Of a stretch of DNA of 41,484 nucleotides, positions 24,942 to 35,516 are shown in pieces. The stretch comes from Saprospirales bacterium GYS_P2D. GTDB lineage: Bacteria > Bacteroidota > Bacteroidia > Chitinophagales > Saprospiraceae. Every line of letters starts with the position of its first letter. Position 1 is the first letter of the stretch. Both the position numbers and the translations under genes were made by a program. The DNA lies in the NCBI GenBank assembly GCA_009833045.1, contig WUUP01000015.1:1-41484 (forward strand), given 5' to 3'. The notes under the pieces are model-generated. The model was not told the origin of the DNA. It worked only from the letters and a program-made list of their open reading frames with translations, and ran no database searches.

Positions 24942-27900
24942 TTATTCGCCACAGCCATCAGTCATAATCTCTAATGTTGCACCGGCTTGCACCTCAAATC
25001 CTGCCGTCAATGAGGTACTCTGACCAGCGTTCAGTCTCACAGAAGATCCTGACTCCAGCATAGCCTCTGCCTCGATAGTACTATTAGTCATGTACTCCAT
25101 CGCTGCTCCACCTGTGAAATCATGCTCCGGAGAGCTGAGATATATTGGATTGTCGCAGTCTGCCATGACAGTCATCTCTGGATCTTGATCTGCTAAGCAC
25201 TCCATATCATTGTTGATATAGTATGCGATGATATTTGACTCACCATAGAAGCATGATGTAAAGCTCCGAGCACATCTCACATAGTAAGTATTCTCTGTGA
25301 TCACTCCCGGATCATAGCTTGCGTCATGCGCTCCCTCTACGATTTGCCAGATAGATCCCATGTTAAATCCATTTGGCGTATATGGTACTCCTGGAGACTT
25401 TTCTACAGTCGATACCATCCACATATACTCAGTATAGCCGCATCCGCCAGCTACTGCCAGTAGCTCTCCTATCTCAGGAGCATCGCAGCCTGCCGGTAGC
25501 TCTGTGATAGATGCAGACTCCGCATTAGCGAATCCCACTCTACCATAATGCGCTAATCTCGTATCTGATTCTATCACATATGTAATAAACTCATCTACAG
25601 CACTTACATTGCCACATGCATCAGTAAATGTATAATGTCGTATCACTTGTCTCTCTTCCATACCGTTACCATATTGACACTCAGCAGGTATGAGTTCATC
25701 ACTAAAATTCACACTTATTTGTTCATCTGTAGAGCAATTGTCATGTATCTCGTATCCAGTACCTGATTCGAAGGCAGTCACAGAGGTATATGCCTCCATA
25801 ATGCACGAACTCTCATCGATGAAATGCGTCGTACTGTAAGAAGTCGGCACTACTGGAGCTACCACATCACTCACTACAGTAAAGGTCGCTGTATAAGTCA
25901 TATCTGACTCGATCAGCCCCTGAGCATTGTACAATGCATAGGTCACTGTCACCTCTCCTCCACATGCTGGTGGCGCTGACACCTCCGTGATGAATGATCC
26001 TGTCGTCTGGCATCCACCTCCCTCAAAAGAGGCTATCCAATCTGCAAAATCTGCATCAATAGATGTCTGGCTCTGACAGCTCGACACTGAGACGTTCTGA
26101 GGGCCATCTATGCGCAGGACACATACTTCGGCAGGATCATAGTCATCATTACCATCGATCTGGCCGAGATCATCATCACTCTCATCCGGCACATCACCCG
26201 TCTCACTATCAGGAGTAGAGTCGATATCTATCGCAGCAGTGAGCGAAGCGGTTTTAGCGGAAGCTATCTCTGCATTATTAATGACTGTCGTACCGACAAA
26301 CTCCGGATCCAAAACAAAAATCGCTTGGACTGTCACTGTCTCTCCTGCTGCAATGTATGGGATCAATTCTTTCAGTTGAGCTTTGCCTTCTACTACTTCC
26401 CATCTATCATCACTGAGTATCAAGGCAGATGGTAGATAGTCACTCACCTGCACTTCATACGCATCAAGTGTACCTTGATTTTCTACCATGATATCATATA
26501 CAATGATGCCACCAGGCACTATCGGCTGCGGAGTCTCCTCAGCATTCATCGTCTTGATCAGTGCCAAGTCAAATACCTGATAGATACGTACAGGAGCAGG
26601 ATCAAAGTCGTCATGATCATCAGGATGATCTTGGGTGCCAGGCGCACCTTCTGCCTCATCATCGACATTATTATCAGTATCGAGTTCGCTCTCAGTCTGA
26701 TAGTTATCGCCAGGCGTGCTATCCTCATCCTGTAGATCGAGCTCATTAGTCACACTGATGATCTCAGCATCATTCACGAGAAGTGTATCCTGTGTGGACT
26801 CATCTATGACGGTAGTGATGGTCACGCACACATTAGTCCCCGCCTCAAGATCACCTATGTAATAGGTCTGCTCTGAGGTCCATGCCTCATCGAGTATTCT
26901 CAATCCTGCAGGTAGATAATCTGCGATCACCACATCCTCTGCATCGAGGGTGCCTTGATTGTACACACAGATCTCAAAAGTCACCTTGTCTCCTGCTTGG
27001 TACTCCTCTTGAGGTCTTACTATTTCTTGCTTGAGGGCCAAGTCAAAGACGTGATCCTCAGCGACCACTATGAGGGTCGTATCAGCTGTACATCCATCAT
27101 TCAGTATAGTATGTTCTCCGGCCTCGGTGATCATCTCACCATGCCATGTGATCGGCAGCTCATTACTCCATATCGTAGTATCCAGTGTCACCGTCACTGG
27201 CTTAGGTATCACTGTGAGTATCAATACTTCATCTGCAGTACATGGATCATGCTCTATTCTGATGATCGTATCGGTATTATATGTTTTTTGGTCTATTGAC
27301 CAAGTATATTCTTCGTCGCTGCAGATGATTACTTCAGTCTCGTCATCTGCTGGTTTTTCTGGCTCTTGTCCGCCATTTTGCCATGTACATGTGTTGCTAT
27401 TGAATATGTAGTTGTCCCAACAATTTTCCATAACTGGTCGAGGATCTTGCTCACCTACATTTCTCCAGATACAGTCTACTGTGTCAAACTCGAATACATC
27501 CCAACAGTTAGAAGCTGTTGGCTCCGTTGGCTGCTCACCAAGATTGTCCCACACACAAGTCTCTGTATTGAAGACATACTCATCCCAACAGTTTTCGGGA
27601 GTTGGTTCTGTAGGCTGCTCGCCAATATTAATCCAAGTACAACTCTCGATATCAAAGTCATATTGATCCCAACAATTGACCACTTGTGGTCTTGCATCCT
27701 GCTCACCAAGGTTTTCCCATTTGCAGATATCAGAATTAAATCTGTAATCATCCCAACAATAAAGGCGCATAGGCTCTATTGGTTGGCTACCTGTATTATC
27801 CCAACTACATGTACCACTATTAAACTCAAACTCGTCCCAACAATTAACCGCTACTGGCATTGCAGGCTGACTACCTAATGTATCCCAGCTACATGTACCA

Positions 27901-30900
27901 CTATTAAACTCAAATTCATCCCAACAATTAACTGCTTCTGGCATGGCAGGCTGACTACCTAATGTATCCCAGCTACATGTACCACTGTTGAATTCAAATT
28001 CATCCCAACAATTCACCGCTACTGGCATAGCAGGCTGACTACCTAATGTATCCCAGCTACATGTACCACTGTTGAATTCAAACTCATCCCAACAATTAAC
28101 CGCTACTGGCATAGCAGGCTGACTACCTAAAGTATCCCAGCTACATGTGCCACTGTTGAATTCAAATTCATCCCAACAATTCACCGCTACTGGCATGGCA
28201 GGCTGACTACCTAATGTGTCCCAGCTACATGTACCACTATTAAACTCAAACTCATCCCAACAATTAACCACTTCTGGCATGGCAGGCTGACTACCTAATG
28301 TATCCCAACTACATGTGCTACTATTGAATTCAAATTCATCCCAACAATTAACCGCTGCTGGCATAGCAGGCTGGCTACCTAAAGTATCCCAGCTACATGT
28401 GCCACTGTTGAACTCAAACTCGTCCCAACAATTCACCGCTACTGGCATAGATGGCTGGCTACCTAAAGTGTCCCAACTACATGTACCACTATTAAACTCA
28501 AACTCGTCCCAACAATTAACCGCTACTGGCATAACAGGTTGACTGCCCAATGTATCCCAGCTACATGTGCTGCTGTTGAATTCAAATTCATCCCAACAAT
28601 TAACCGCTTCTGGAATAGCAGGCTGACTACCCAAGGTATCCCAGCTACATGTGCTACTGTTGAATTCAAACTCGTCCCAACAATTCACCACTTCTGGCAT
28701 AGCAGGCTGACTACCTAATGTATCCCAACTACATGTGCTACTATTGAATTCAAATTCATCCCAACAATTAACTGCTGATGGCATAGCAGGCTGACTACCT
28801 AATGTATCCCAGCTACATGTACCACTATTAAACTCAAACTCGTCCCAACAATTAACCACTTCTGGCATAGCAGGCTGACTACCTAAAGTGTCCCAGCTAC
28901 ATGTACTACTGTTGAACTCAAACTCCTCCCAGCAATTAACCGCTACTGGCATAGCAGGCTGACTGCCCAAAGTATCCCATCTACATGTACCACTATTAAA
29001 CTCAAACTCGTCCCAACAATTAACCGCTGATGGCATAGGTGGCTGACTGCCTAATGTATCCCAGCTACATGTACCACTATTAAACTCAAATTCATCCCAA
29101 CAATTCACCGCTACTGGAATAGCAGGCTGACTGCCTAAAGTATCCCAGCTACATGTTACACTGTTGAATTCAAATTCATCCCAACAATTAACCGCTACTG
29201 GCATAGCAGGCTGACTACCCAAAGTATCCCAGCTACACGTACCACTGTTGAATTCAAACTCATCCCAACAATTTACCGCAACTGGCATAGCGGGCTGACT
29301 ACCCAAAGTATCCCAGCTACATGTGCCACTGTTGAACTCAAACTCGTCCCAACAATTTACCGCAACTGGCATAGCAGGCTGACTACCCAAGGTATCCCAA
29401 CTACATGTGCCACTGTTGAACTCAAACTCATCCCAACAATTTACCGCAACTGGCATAGCGGGCTGACTACCCAAAGTATCCCAGCTACATGTGCCACTGT
29501 TGAACTCAAACTCATCCCAACAATTTACCGCAATCGGCATCATTGGCTGACTGCCCAAAGTATCCCAGCTACATGTACCACTGTTGAATTCAAATTCATC
29601 CCAACAATTTACCGCAACTGGCATAGCAGGCTGACTACCCAAAGTATCCCAACTACATGTGCCACTGTTGAACTCAAACTCATCCCAACAATTTACCGCA
29701 ATCGGCATCATTGGCTGACTGCCCAAGGTATCCCAACTACATGTCCCACTGTTGAACTCAAATTCATCCCAACAATTTACCGCAATCGGCATGGCAGGCT
29801 GACTACCCAAAGTATCCCAGCTACATGTCCCACTGTTGAACTCAAACTCGTCCCAACAATTTACCGCAATCGGCATGGCAGGCTGACTACCCAAAGTATC
29901 CCAGCTACATGTCCCACTGTTGAACTCAAACTCGTCCCAACAATTTACCGCAACTGGCATAGCGGGCTGACTACCCAAAGTATCCCAGCTACATGTCCCA
30001 CTGTTGAACTCAAATTCATCCCAACAATTTACCGCAATCGGCATCGAAGGCTGACTACCCAAAGTATCCCAGCTACATGTCCCACTGTTGAACTCAAACT
30101 CGTCCCAACAATTAACCACTTCTGGCATAGATGGCTGACTACCTAATGTATCCCAGCTACATGTAACACTGTTGAACTCAAACTCATCCCAACAATTTAC
30201 CGCAATCGGCATAGATGGCTGGCTACCTAAAGTATCCCAGCTACATGTAACACTGTTGAATTCAAATTCATCCCAACAATTAACTGCAATCGGCATAGCG
30301 GGCTGACTACCCAAAGTATCCCAGCTACATGTCCCACTGTTGAATTCAAACTCGTCCCAACAATTCACCGCAACCGGCATCGATGGCTGACTACCCAAAG
30401 TATCCCAGCTACATGTGCCACTGTTGAACTCAAACTCATCCCAACAATTTACCGCAACCGGCATCACAGGCTGACTACCCAAAGTATCCCAACTACATGT
30501 GCCACTATTAAACTCAAACTCATCCCAACAATTTACCGCAACTGGCATAGCGGGCTGACTACCCAAAGTATCCCAGCTACATGTGCTACTGTTGAACTCA
30601 AACTCGTCCCAACAATTTACCGCAACTGGCATAGCAGGCTGACTACCCAAGGTATCCCAACTACATGTGCCACTGTTGAATTCAAACTCATCCCAACAAT
30701 TTACCGCAACTGGCATAGCGGGCTGACTACCCAAAGTATCCCAGCTACATGTGCCACTGTTGAACTCAAACTCGTCCCAACAATTTACCGCAACTGGCAT
30801 AGCAGGCTGACTACCCAAGGTATCCCAACTACATGTGCCACTGTTGAACTCAAACTCATCCCAACAATTTACCGCAACTGGCATAGCGGGCTGACTACCC

Positions 30901-33900
30901 AAAGTATCCCAGCTACATGTGCCACTGTTGAACTCAAACTCATCCCAACAATTTACCGCAATCGGCATCATTGGCTGACTGCCCAAAGTATCCCAGCTAC
31001 ATGTACCACTGTTGAATTCAAATTCATCCCAACAATTTACCGCAACTGGCATAGCAGGCTGACTACCCAAAGTATCCCAACTACATGTGCCACTGTTGAA
31101 CTCAAACTCATCCCAACAATTTACCGCAATCGGCATCATTGGCTGACTGCCCAAAGTATCCCAGCTACATGTCCCACTATTAAACTCAAACTCATCCCAA
31201 CAATTTACCGCAACTGGCATAGCGGGATTATCTATTGAAATGGTTAGAACATTACTGGTATCAGCGCATGTACCTGAAGAACAATTCGAAGTTCCTGTTG
31301 CTATCAATCGATAATAGGTAGTATCTGATAAGACACCAGGATAATAAACACTATCTACAGCACCAACAATATCAGAAAATCCAGTGCTATCACTTTCTGT
31401 ACTCATCTGCCATATCATGGTGACTACATCGCCTCCATCACCCATCGCAGTGACGTATATAGAGTCAGCAACACTGCCAATACAAAGAGATTGATCACCA
31501 GCTATCGTCGGTGCGAGCTCATTTATCACGCCAATATTAAGGGTAATCACAAATTCTCCACACTGCTTTTGTCCTTCTCCTGAACTGCTGAGAGTGAATG
31601 TGCCACATGCATTAGCATCTGTCACCGTCACCTGATTAAAGCATTCGTCAAACTCCAATCCAACATTTCCAGCAGCAGCTGCCCACACCCCTTCTGTGAT
31701 CGGTCCATGACAACTGACTAATTCTTGCAAATAAAACACTTCACCTATTCCATTTCCACAAACCGTCGTGTCTATTGTGACTGCTTGATTAGTAGGGCAG
31801 CATTCTCGGACTATATTAATAGCCTTTGAATAGGTCGTGGGCACATATCCTATACTCAGACTTGGCTCATAAGTCATTTCACCCGACTGATCTCCCGCAT
31901 CCAACACTGCTATACAGTCGTCGCCAAGGGTACCTACATACAGCTTACCAGTTACATCATGATATGCGATACCCCATGCACCACCGAATCCAGACTCATC
32001 TAATCCTGTATCAACTATGGTATCAATGATGGCACCTCCAGCATCGATTTTATAAATTGTTGTCCTACCGGCATTCGGTGCTGTTGTGGTAGTATTGTTC
32101 GTCAAGAAATATAGATTACCATATTCATCTTGGGTCACACCTAATGTAAAGATCAAAGGGTCACTATTGGAAATAGTGATAACAGTCTCCATCGATGATA
32201 GATCCGGCTCTATTCTGAATACTCGATGATCATAATTGTACGTAGGCCCCAAATTACCACCCCATGAGGCAGTAGCATAAAGTTTGCCATCCATACCCTT
32301 AGCCAATCCCCAGCTAACACTAAGATCTGTAGGGTCGAGCTCGAGTCTTGCTATTTCCTCTCCCGTACAGAGATCCCACTCAGTGATGAAAAAATCCAAC
32401 CCTCCACCAGACGGCTGACCTATAACAAATAGGCTATTATCGATAGAAGCCATGTTGTACACTCTTCCCCAGTCCGCAATAAAATTAGTATCCAGTATCT
32501 CCCCATCACTCGATACTTTAAATAATTGATTTGGCACTGTACCATCAGCTAATTGAGAGATATATAGATTTCCATTAAGATCGTTTACCACACCATGGGC
32601 ATTATCTATCACATTGGCAGAGAGCCATGGCGCCCCGATTTCATTATTCATATCCACCTTGCCAGTCTCGCTGTCTATCACAAATTTGTGAGTGATATCA
32701 AGTGCTGGGTCATTTACGTAGAGATAGTCGGTACAATTACATGATAAGTCTGACTTAAAGCCAAAATCATAGGTATAATCATAAGTCCCAGGCGTACCTG
32801 CTGTGACTGCTATATAAATTTTACCATTTATATCTGGATGTATACCATTAGCTACAGCTCCATCACTATCGATTCGATCACTTAGCCCTTGATTTGCATT
32901 AGTTGGAGCATACTCGACCCCACCCATCGTCAGTGTGCCTTGAGAAGCCTGTCCGTTGCCACCTACTACGATGTAGTATGATGACTCAGGGTCAAATCCA
33001 TCGATATTTTCACTACCAAAGAAATAATATCCTGATGCATCTGTATCCATACTGGCTAATAATGTACCAGATGTACTATACAGCTCCACTCGCACTCCTG
33101 CCAGTCCAGCCTCTCCTGCGTCTTGGATGCCATTCGCATTAGTATCTATCCACACGAGGTTACCGAGACCCACAGGGCCATCTTCACAGAGTATTTCTAA
33201 GTCTCCTAAACCTACTCCCTTACCAAAAGTATTATCCGTATTATCAGCATATAGCTGAAATCCATTGACATCTCTTCTTCCTGATTTATTATTGAGTTTG
33301 ATCACTCCTCCTCTGCCATAGTATGGGCCGCCCACTACTGGATCATAAGCTGTCGATACCACATGACCCGTACGTGCATACATTGCTAATCCTCCAATGG
33401 TAACCTCTGGATGCCCGGGATCTTCGCTGGGCAATGGTAGTGATGGCGCACTACTATGAAAGAAATCACCTCCGTAATATTCACCTTTATTAGATGCATA
33501 GTCTCCTGATCCTTTTCCGATATAGTGACCATTGCTATTCGCACATCCGCTACCTTCTATAGTCCAAATACTACCATTGGCGCAAGCTCTTAATATATCT
33601 CCTCCAGATCGGTTTTGATAGATCTGTGTAGAGTTTTGATCGGGGCCATAGTTCCATACGCCAAACTGCATACCTGTACGATCAGTGAATCCTAAAATCA
33701 TCGCTCCGTCTACGTCAAACTCTATATCTGTCAACATCGGCTGCGGGTATACCACCACTCTGGCGACACCACCGTCAACGAGACAGTGGTTTGGCACTTC
33801 ATCTGTCCATGGATACCAGTAATTAGTATTATTACAAGTGCCATTATAGCGATCGGCTCCCTCCCGCTCATAGTCCAGTGGAAAGTCTAAGACATTAGTA

Positions 33901-35516
33901 AATGTCCCGTTGTCTTCGAGTCTTAATACTACTGCTGAGAGATTTCCAGTACCTGTAGTATCTGTTAGGTTATTCGCCGCAGTAGCATCTTTGCCAGATG
34001 TACTGGCATCGCATACTCCTCCTACATATAGATGACCATCATAATACTTCAGAGCGAATGGGCGATATTCCCCTCCTGTACATGCTACAGTGGGCAGCTC
34101 ATAAGTGGCTAATGAATCACGTGTATCATAATCAAATGCATATACCTCCTTCTCATAAAGATTCATGATATACACCGTCTCAAAGTCATCACTAATATCT
34201 ATATCACCAATACCAACCTTTCCTATATTGGCAAAAGCATTAGTATCATGATTAGGCGACATATCTATATCTCTATCTGCCATGCTCCCTATTAGGCTTT
34301 CGCCAACATTAATATCATAGAACGCCGCTAAATCCATCCAAATCATTGCATTAGTACCGGCTGCATTGGGATTGATCATATAGATCGCATCGAGTCCACC
34401 ATAGCCATCACCATCTGTCACGGTACCCGAGTGTCGACGCAGGACCGCTGAAGCGAGCATCCTTTGGGATGGTCGATGATATGCCATACCCCAGAGCGAG
34501 CCAGATTGACTGGCCAAAGTGATCGTCTGCTTATCACCAGGATCCAATCCTTCATTATTGTATGACCACTTTACGACTACATCTGATGCTGTATTAGGAT
34601 TGCCCTCTACGAAGCACGAAGAAATAAGTGTTGGATTCTCTTGACAATAAAAATCAGGATTGACTAATCCCAAATTAGCACATGATCCTGCTGTGATGAT
34701 CTGTACGTCTCCACCATTGTCAGCTGCGGCATTGAGTCTTGAGATCGAAAGCCCGTTTGGTATATTTTCAAATTCTAATCTATAATCTTTCCCCTCTACC
34801 AATCCTGTAAATGAATAAGTTCCATTAGTAGCTGTTGTAGAGAAGCTATTGCCCTCTGCATCAGTAGCAGTCACACTGATAGTTGCTAGACTCAGGTGCT
34901 CTGTCGCATCATCATAGACCCCATCATAGTCTCCATCGAGATACACAACGCCTGTGACCTCCGTGGCAGCAGCTGTACAAGATATGTTATAGGAGATAGC
35001 ATCAAGATTGAAGTGCTTCCAGTTTTGATCCGATGTACATCGGATACGTATGTATCGAGTCCCCGTGGTCATAGGTAGTGCATCTACTCTGTCACCATTG
35101 CAGCAGGTGATCACGATATCTGATCCCATCTGGGTCCATGGACCTGCACTATCTGCAGCTCCTTCTACTGCGAAGTTGGCATTGTTATTAATCGATGTCC
35201 AGTAAATAGAGAGATCAGTATCCTCAGTGGTAGCCTGTCCAAGATCCAAGATCATACTGGACTCTCCCCCATTATTATCTGGGAAATAAGAATAGCTCCC
35301 ATCAGGAGCTCCAGTAGCATTTGCTTGATTAGCTACTCCGCCTGCTACTGAGACGACAGAGCTGCCATAAAAGGTATTTTGTGCCTTTAGCTCTTGTGAA
35401 ATGTGTAGTAGCACGTAGAATAAGACCAACATCTTGGCGACCAGCCAAAAAGTGGCTTTTACGTTCATCCTTAATCTTTGGGTTGCAGTGTTCGGTTGGT
35501 TTGATTGATAATTCAT
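24942..35516 (-). CDS. Giant 3,524-residue secreted repeat protein with Gly-Cys C-terminus
   Basis: The protein starts with a long-n-region signal peptide ending 'QELKAQ' (residue 46; Met17 is an alternative start). In order it has a discoidin-like β-sandwich (about 47-180), an SdrD-B-like domain (about 185-260), a β-propeller-like region (about 300-790), a second SdrD-B-like domain ('DTNANGIQDAGEAG'), another propeller-like region (about 935-1240), Ig-like segments, and 46 tandem 28-residue repeats (1438-2725). Each repeat has the pattern CWDxFxFNxxTCxWDxxGxQP. Two DUF11-like domains follow (about 2820-2945 and 2979-3090), then a Cys-rich module of about 400 residues ending 'MTDGCGE'. That end resembles those of the protease and the second giant. 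A surface adhesin or fibre is likely by architecture; the ligand is unknown. Confidence 0.9.
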   Translation of the reverse strand: MNYQSNQPNTATQRLRMNVKATFWLVAKMLVLFYVLLHISQELKAQNTFYGSSVVSVAGGVANQANATGAPDGSYSYFPDNNGGESSMILDLGQATTEDTDLSIYWTSINNNANFAVEGAADSAGPWTQMGSDIVITCCNGDRVDALPMTTGTRYIRIRCTSDQNWKHFNLDAISYNISCTAAATEVTGVVYLDGDYDGVYDDATEHLSLATISVTATDAEGNSFSTTATNGTYSFTGLVEGKDYRLEFENIPNGLSISRLNAAADNGGDVQIITAGSCANLGLVNPDFYCQENPTLISSCFVEGNPNTASDVVVKWSYNNEGLDPGDKQTITLASQSGSLWGMAYHRPSQRMLASAVLRRHSGTVTDGDGYGGLDAIYMINPNAAGTNAMIWMDLAAFYDINVGESLIGSMADRDIDMSPNHDTNAFANIGKVGIGDIDISDDFETVYIMNLYEKEVYAFDYDTRDSLATYELPTVACTGGEYRPFALKYYDGHLYVGGVCDASTSGKDATAANNLTDTTGTGNLSAVVLRLEDNGTFTNVLDFPLDYEREGADRYNGTCNNTNYWYPWTDEVPNHCLVDGGVARVVVYPQPMLTDIEFDVDGAMILGFTDRTGMQFGVWNYGPDQNSTQIYQNRSGGDILRACANGSIWTIEGSGCANSNGHYIGKGSGDYASNKGEYYGGDFFHSSAPSLPLPSEDPGHPEVTIGGLAMYARTGHVVSTAYDPVVGGPYYGRGGVIKLNNKSGRRDVNGFQLYADNTDNTFGKGVGLGDLEILCEDGPVGLGNLVWIDTNANGIQDAGEAGLAGVRVELYSTSGTLLASMDTDASGYYFFGSENIDGFDPESSYYIVVGGNGQASQGTLTMGGVEYAPTNANQGLSDRIDSDGAVANGIHPDINGKIYIAVTAGTPGTYDYTYDFGFKSDLSCNCTDYLYVNDPALDITHKFVIDSETGKVDMNNEIGAPWLSANVIDNAHGVVNDLNGNLYISQLADGTVPNQLFKVSSDGEILDTNFIADWGRVYNMASIDNSLFVIGQPSGGGLDFFITEWDLCTGEEIARLELDPTDLSVSWGLAKGMDGKLYATASWGGNLGPTYNYDHRVFRIEPDLSSMETVITISNSDPLIFTLGVTQDEYGNLYFLTNNTTTTAPNAGRTTIYKIDAGGAIIDTIVDTGLDESGFGGAWGIAYHDVTGKLYVGTLGDDCIAVLDAGDQSGEMTYEPSLSIGYVPTTYSKAINIVRECCPTNQAVTIDTTVCGNGIGEVFYLQELVSCHGPITEGVWAAAAGNVGLEFDECFNQVTVTDANACGTFTLSSSGEGQKQCGEFVITLNIGVINELAPTIAGDQSLCIGSVADSIYVTAMGDGGDVVTMIWQMSTESDSTGFSDIVGAVDSVYYPGVLSDTTYYRLIATGTSNCSSGTCADTSNVLTISIDNPAMPVAVNCWDEFEFNSGTCSWDTLGSQPMMPIAVNCWDEFEFNSGTCSWDTLGSQPAMPVAVNCWDEFEFNSGTCSWDTLGSQPMMPIAVNCWDEFEFNSGTCSWDTLGSQPAMPVAVNCWDEFEFNSGTCSWDTLGSQPAMPVAVNCWDEFEFNSGTCSWDTLGSQPAMPVAVNCWDEFEFNSGTCSWDTLGSQPAMPVAVNCWDEFEFNSSTCSWDTLGSQPAMPVAVNCWDEFEFNSGTCSWDTLGSQPVMPVAVNCWDEFEFNSGTCSWDTLGSQPSMPVAVNCWDEFEFNSGTCSWDTLGSQPAMPIAVNCWDEFEFNSVTCSWDTLGSQPSMPIAVNCWDEFEFNSVTCSWDTLGSQPSMPEVVNCWDEFEFNSGTCSWDTLGSQPSMPIAVNCWDEFEFNSGTCSWDTLGSQPAMPVAVNCWDEFEFNSGTCSWDTLGSQPAMPIAVNCWDEFEFNSGTCSWDTLGSQPAMPIAVNCWDEFEFNSGTCSWDTLGSQPMMPIAVNCWDEFEFNSGTCSWDTLGSQPAMPVAVNCWDEFEFNSGTCSWDTLGSQPMMPIAVNCWDEFEFNSGTCSWDTLGSQPAMPVAVNCWDEFEFNSGTCSWDTLGSQPAMPVAVNCWDEFEFNSGTCSWDTLGSQPAMPVAVNCWDEFEFNSGTCSWDTLGSQPAMPVAVNCWDEFEFNSVTCSWDTLGSQPAIPVAVNCWDEFEFNSGTCSWDTLGSQPPMPSAVNCWDEFEFNSGTCRWDTLGSQPAMPVAVNCWEEFEFNSSTCSWDTLGSQPAMPEVVNCWDEFEFNSGTCSWDTLGSQPAMPSAVNCWDEFEFNSSTCSWDTLGSQPAMPEVVNCWDEFEFNSSTCSWDTLGSQPAIPEAVNCWDEFEFNSSTCSWDTLGSQPVMPVAVNCWDEFEFNSGTCSWDTLGSQPSMPVAVNCWDEFEFNSGTCSWDTLGSQPAMPAAVNCWDEFEFNSSTCSWDTLGSQPAMPEVVNCWDEFEFNSGTCSWDTLGSQPAMPVAVNCWDEFEFNSGTCSWDTLGSQPAMPVAVNCWDEFEFNSGTCSWDTLGSQPAMPVAVNCWDEFEFNSGTCSWDTLGSQPAMPEAVNCWDEFEFNSGTCSWDTLGSQPAMPVAVNCWDEFEFNSGTCSWDNTGSQPIEPMRLYCWDDYRFNSDICKWENLGEQDARPQVVNCWDQYDFDIESCTWINIGEQPTEPTPENCWDEYVFNTETCVWDNLGEQPTEPTASNCWDVFEFDTVDCIWRNVGEQDPRPVMENCWDNYIFNSNTCTWQNGGQEPEKPADDETEVIICSDEEYTWSIDQKTYNTDTIIRIEHDPCTADEVLILTVIPKPVTVTLDTTIWSNELPITWHGEMITEAGEHTILNDGCTADTTLIVVAEDHVFDLALKQEIVRPQEEYQAGDKVTFEICVYNQGTLDAEDVVIADYLPAGLRILDEAWTSEQTYYIGDLEAGTNVCVTITTVIDESTQDTLLVNDAEIISVTNELDLQDEDSTPGDNYQTESELDTDNNVDDEAEGAPGTQDHPDDHDDFDPAPVRIYQVFDLALIKTMNAEETPQPIVPGGIIVYDIMVENQGTLDAYEVQVSDYLPSALILSDDRWEVVEGKAQLKELIPYIAAGETVTVQAIFVLDPEFVGTTVINNAEIASAKTASLTAAIDIDSTPDSETGDVPDESDDDLGQIDGNDDYDPAEVCVLRIDGPQNVSVSSCQSQTSIDADFADWIASFEGGGCQTTGSFITEVSAPPACGGEVTVTYALYNAQGLIESDMTYTATFTVVSDVVAPVVPTSYSTTHFIDESSCIMEAYTSVTAFESGTGYEIHDNCSTDEQISVNFSDELIPAECQYGNGMEERQVIRHYTFTDACGNVSAVDEFITYVIESDTRLAHYGRVGFANAESASITELPAGCDAPEIGELLAVAGGCGYTEYMWMVSTVEKSPGVPYTPNGFNMGSIWQIVEGAHDASYDPGVITENTYYVRCARSFTSCFYGESNIIAYYINNDMECLADQDPEMTVMADCDNPIYLSSPEHDFTGGAAMEYMTNSTIEAEAMLESGSSVRLNAGQSTSLTAGFEVQAGATLEIMTDGCGE
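29243..29726 (-). repeat. 484-bp internal duplication, copy A
   Basis: By eye this stretch is identical base for base to 30671-31154, at an offset of 1,428 bp (17 × 84). Mismatches resume on both sides. Confidence 0.85.
30671..31154 (-). repeat. 484-bp internal duplication, copy B
   Basis: This is the second copy of the segment at 29243-29726. Synonymous differences that distinguish other units are shared between the two copies, so the match reflects a recent copying event rather than protein constraint. Confidence 0.85.

Larger units (their letters stand above)
27342..31205 (-). repeat. 84-bp tandem repeat array, 46 units
   Basis: The array is 3,864 bp, exactly 46 × 84 bp, all in frame and without interruption. 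Units 1-40 (31205-27846) are nearly identical in protein; changes fall mostly at the residue before Thr-Cys (G, S or V) and in the 'QPxMPxxV' linker. Unit 41 is transitional. Units 42-46 (27761-27342) are strongly diverged but keep both cysteines, the tryptophans and the Pro positions. Each unit contributes two cysteines (C-x10-C), so one disulfide per unit is possible. Confidence 0.97.

Noticed and set aside
27366-31200. Open frames on the plus strand across the 84-bp array, and the array's resemblance to a CRISPR array at first sight
   Set aside because: The plus-strand frames are by-products of the in-frame repeat. Units are contiguous without spacers and code for protein throughout.
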